A stretch of DNA of 15,655 nucleotides from Brevundimonas sp. UBA986 (GTDB taxonomy: Bacteria; Pseudomonadota; Alphaproteobacteria; Caulobacterales; Caulobacteraceae). The number at the start of each line of letters is the position of its first letter. Position 1 is the stretch's first letter. The position numbers and the translations under genes are program-made. The stretch lies in the NCBI GenBank assembly GCA_002292165.1, contig DBBK01000089.1:1-15655 (forward strand). The letters run 5' to 3'. Positions 13,745-15,655 of this stretch are shown in pieces. The notes under the pieces were generated by a model, which worked only from the letters and a program-made list of their open reading frames with translations, did no database searches and was not told where the DNA came from.

Positions 13745-15328
13745 TCAGCCCTGGCTGTAGGTCGCCCTCAGGCTGATCTTGTCGATCTTGCCGGTCGAGG
13801 CCAGCGGCATGGCCGGCAGGCGCACGACGCTGTCCGGAATCCACCAGGAGGCGATGCGCCCCTTCAGCGAAGCCAGCAGGTCCTGATCGCTGATCTCCTG
13901 CCCCTCGCGCAACTCGACCAGCAGCAGGGGGCGCTCGCTCCACTTGACGTCCGCCTTGCCGATGACGGCGGCCAGCGACACCTCGGGCAGTTCGCAGACG
14001 AGGGCCTCGATCTCGGCCGGATTGATCCATTCGCCGCCCGACTTGATCAGGTCCTTGGACCGGCCCGTGATCATCAGATTGCCCTTGCGGTCGATCTTCG
14101 CCAGGTCGCCGGTGTCGAACCAGCCCTCGGCGTCGACGACCGAATGGCTCTGGCCGAAATAGCGGTCGATGACGGCGGCGCCGCGCACATGCAGCCGGCC
14201 TTCGTTGCCGCGCTGCTCGGCCAACGGGGCGCCGGTCTCGTCGGCGACCATCAGATCGACGCCGATGGCCGGACGGCCCGAGACATTGGCGCGCCGATCC
14301 GGGTCGCTGAGCACGCCGAAGACGCCGACGGGCGACAGCTCGGTCATGCCCCAGCTGTTCTGGACGAGGACGCCGAGGTCGCGCTCCAGCCGCTCCATCA
14401 GGGCCGGGGGCGTCGCCGCGCCGCCGAGGATGATCCGCTCCAGCGACGGCAGCTTTTCGCCCGACGCTTCCAGATATTCGCACAGGCCGAGGAAGACGGT
14501 GGGCACGCCCACGGCGACGGTCACGCCCTCGGAGGCGATCAGCCGGGCCAGGCTGGCGCCGTCCGTCTGACGCCCCGGCAGGACCATCTTCGACCCCGCC
14601 GCCGGCAGGGCGAAGGGCAGGCCCCAGGCGCTGGCGTGGAACAGGGGCACGATCGGCAGGATGACGTCGGTGGTCCGCGCGCCCAGCACATCGGCCTGCA
14701 GCATCTTCAGCGTGTGCAGGAAGCTGGAGCGGTGGGTGTAGGTCACCCCCTTGGGCGCGCCGGTCGAACCCGAGGTGAAGCACAGGCCCGAGGGCGCCGT
14801 CTCCGCGAACCGACCCCACGCGACCGGCGTGGTCGCCGTGGCCAGCAGGGGCTCCAGCGTCTCGACCTTCGCGCGCGGGTGGGTCGCATCGGCCTCGCCG
14901 TCGATGACGAAGATCCGCTCCAGCCTGGCCGCGTCATCAGCGACGTCCAGCGCCAGCTTCAGCAGATCGGCGCTGACGATAAGGATGCGGGCGCCCGACT
15001 GGTCCAGCATCCACGCCAGCTGCACGGCGGTCAGGCGCGGGTTCAGCGTGTGGCAGACCACCCCCATGCCCATGATGCCGTACCAGCTCTCGACATGGTG
15101 CTGGGTGTTCCAGGCCAGGGTGGCGACGCGGTCGCCGGCGACCACGCCCAGACCGGCCAGCAGGCTCGACACCTTGATCGCCCGCTCGCGCAGCCCGGCA
15201 TAGGTGATGCGCGCGTTCGCCCGGCCCTCGCGGGCGGTCACGACCTCGGCGTCCTGATGCCATTTGGCGGCATGGTCGACGAGCTTGTCGAGCGTCAGGG
15301 GAAAGTCTTGCATGCTGCCGTCGATCAC
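13745..15328 (-). CDS. Medium/long-chain fatty-acyl-CoA ligase (AMP-forming)
   Basis: This 527-residue enzyme activates a carboxylic acid with ATP and CoA through an acyl-adenylate. All core motifs of the adenylate-forming superfamily are visible: the P-loop TSGSTGAPKG (185-194), NSWGMTE (324-330), GWFDTGD (402-408), TGRSKDLIKSGGEWI (421-435) and the C-terminal catalytic Lys514 in STGKIDK. The pattern resembles AlkK-type fatty-acid ligases more than aryl-CoA ligases; chain length is inferred. The start is uncertain. GTG at 15328 has AGGA seven bases upstream, while ATG at 15313 (MQDFPLTLDKL) matches how AlkK relatives begin but lacks a clear site. I give the longer form. It follows a serine hydrolase gene on the same strand by 67 bases, which contains a hairpin. 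It would feed acyl-CoA into beta-oxidation ending at a thiolase such as the one at 3578. Confidence 0.93.
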   Translation of the reverse strand: MIDGSMQDFPLTLDKLVDHAAKWHQDAEVVTAREGRANARITYAGLRERAIKVSSLLAGLGVVAGDRVATLAWNTQHHVESWYGIMGMGVVCHTLNPRLTAVQLAWMLDQSGARILIVSADLLKLALDVADDAARLERIFVIDGEADATHPRAKVETLEPLLATATTPVAWGRFAETAPSGLCFTSGSTGAPKGVTYTHRSSFLHTLKMLQADVLGARTTDVILPIVPLFHASAWGLPFALPAAGSKMVLPGRQTDGASLARLIASEGVTVAVGVPTVFLGLCEYLEASGEKLPSLERIILGGAATPPALMERLERDLGVLVQNSWGMTELSPVGVFGVLSDPDRRANVSGRPAIGVDLMVADETGAPLAEQRGNEGRLHVRGAAVIDRYFGQSHSVVDAEGWFDTGDLAKIDRKGNLMITGRSKDLIKSGGEWINPAEIEALVCELPEVSLAAVIGKADVKWSERPLLLVELREGQEISDQDLLASLKGRIASWWIPDSVVRLPAMPLASTGKIDKISLRATYSQG

Positions 15329-15360
15329 GGGCGCGTCCTGGGTCTGGAGAGAAGGGAAGG

Positions 15361-15385
15361 GGCCGGCGCGCGAACGCCGCCGGCC
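15361..15385 (-). terminator. GC hairpin between serine hydrolase and ligase genes
   Basis: GGCCGGCG (15361-15368) pairs perfectly with CGCCGGCC (15378-15385) around nine bases. On the minus strand it lies 10 bases after the serine hydrolase stop and is followed by a C/T-rich run rather than a pure T-tract. It may be a weak terminator or a processing site within an operon. Confidence 0.4.
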
Positions 15386-15395
15386 GGACCGGCGG

Positions 15396-15655
15396 TCAGC
15401 CGATCACCTTCATCAGGCGCAGCCACAGCTGCTGGTCGAAGTCGGTCTCATTGGTGGCGGCGCCGGTGCGCACCACGACCAGCTTGCGGCTGGGCACGAC
15501 ATAGAGGCGGCGGTCGAAGGCGCCGAGCGCGCCGACCAGATCGGTCGGGGCGGCGGGGATCAACTGGCCGTCGCGGCGCGCGCCCGCGGCCCGCATCGTG
15601 TACTCGCCGCCGTTCAGCCACCACAGACGGCCATAGGCGGGGTTGGTCGCGGCCC
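15396..15655 (-). CDS. C-terminus of a second beta-lactamase-fold serine hydrolase (partial)
   Basis: An open frame runs from the window edge to TGA at 15398-15396, giving the last 85 residues of a protein. It reads TNPAYGRLWWLNGG near the start and FDRRLYVVPSRKLVVVRTG further on. The YVVPSRKLVVV strand pair followed by a polar tail and closing helix is typical of the end of class C beta-lactamase-like hydrolases, where the final active-site strand region leads into V-x-P-x-x-x-L-V-V-V-R. The catalytic S-x-x-K and Tyr motifs would lie outside the window, so activity cannot be judged. It is on the same strand as the ligase gene, 67 bases upstream of it. It appears unrelated in detail to the esterase at 10302-11540. 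Confidence 0.75.
   Translation of the reverse strand, partial: AATNPAYGRLWWLNGGEYTMRAAGARRDGQLIPAAPTDLVGALGAFDRRLYVVPSRKLVVVRTGAATNETDFDQQLWLRLMKVIG

Overview
The window is high-GC DNA (about two thirds G+C by eye) with tightly packed genes, ATGA/GTGA start-stop overlaps, a sphingomonad/caulobacter-style TonB-dependent receptor without an STN domain, and Tat-type signal peptides. This suggests an alphaproteobacterium of the Caulobacterales (Brevundimonas, Caulobacter, Phenylobacterium) or a sphingomonad. That assignment is inference from style and composition; no rRNA or other taxonomic marker is present. Ten complete genes, two genes cut by the window edges and several regulatory sites can be supported. 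No tRNA, rRNA, CRISPR array, insertion sequence or phage gene was seen.

Layout. 1-3366 (minus): an alpha/beta hydrolase, a GH2 beta-mannosidase and the first codons of a secreted protein, each start overlapping the previous stop. 3367-3577: a divergent intergenic region with a mirrored promoter-like dyad. 3578-4759 (plus): an SCP-x-like thiolase. 4769-7454 (minus): an MHS-type MFS importer followed by an exported M28-like protein whose zinc ligands look replaced. 7455-7783: an AT-rich regulatory island. 7784-10138 (plus): a TonB-dependent receptor with a strong terminator. 10302-11540 (minus): a family VIII-type serine esterase with its own terminator. 11541-11806: a second regulatory island. 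11807-13725 (plus): a glutathione transferase and a Spinster-type MFS transporter, translationally overlapped. 13745-15328 (minus): a fatty-acyl-CoA ligase. 15396-15655 (minus): the C-terminus of a second beta-lactamase-fold serine hydrolase.

How it may fit together. The genes read as a scavenging and catabolic neighbourhood: outer-membrane capture (receptor), inner-membrane uptake (two MFS carriers), ester or amide hydrolysis (alpha/beta hydrolase, two serine hydrolases, M28-like protein), CoA activation (ligase) and thiolytic cleavage (thiolase), with a GST for a glutathione-dependent step. The substrate cannot be read from the sequence.

The most interesting signal is regulatory. A TTGT-N3-ACAA inverted repeat, matching the general operator form of FadR-subfamily GntR regulators (TNGTNNNACNA), occurs in front of three transcription units: MFS/M28-like, TonB receptor, and GST/MFS (a divergent region shared with the esterase). 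Each time it lies 2-5 bases upstream of a TTGACA/TTGACT -35-like hexamer pointing into the unit. This predicts a small regulon under one regulator that is not encoded in the window.
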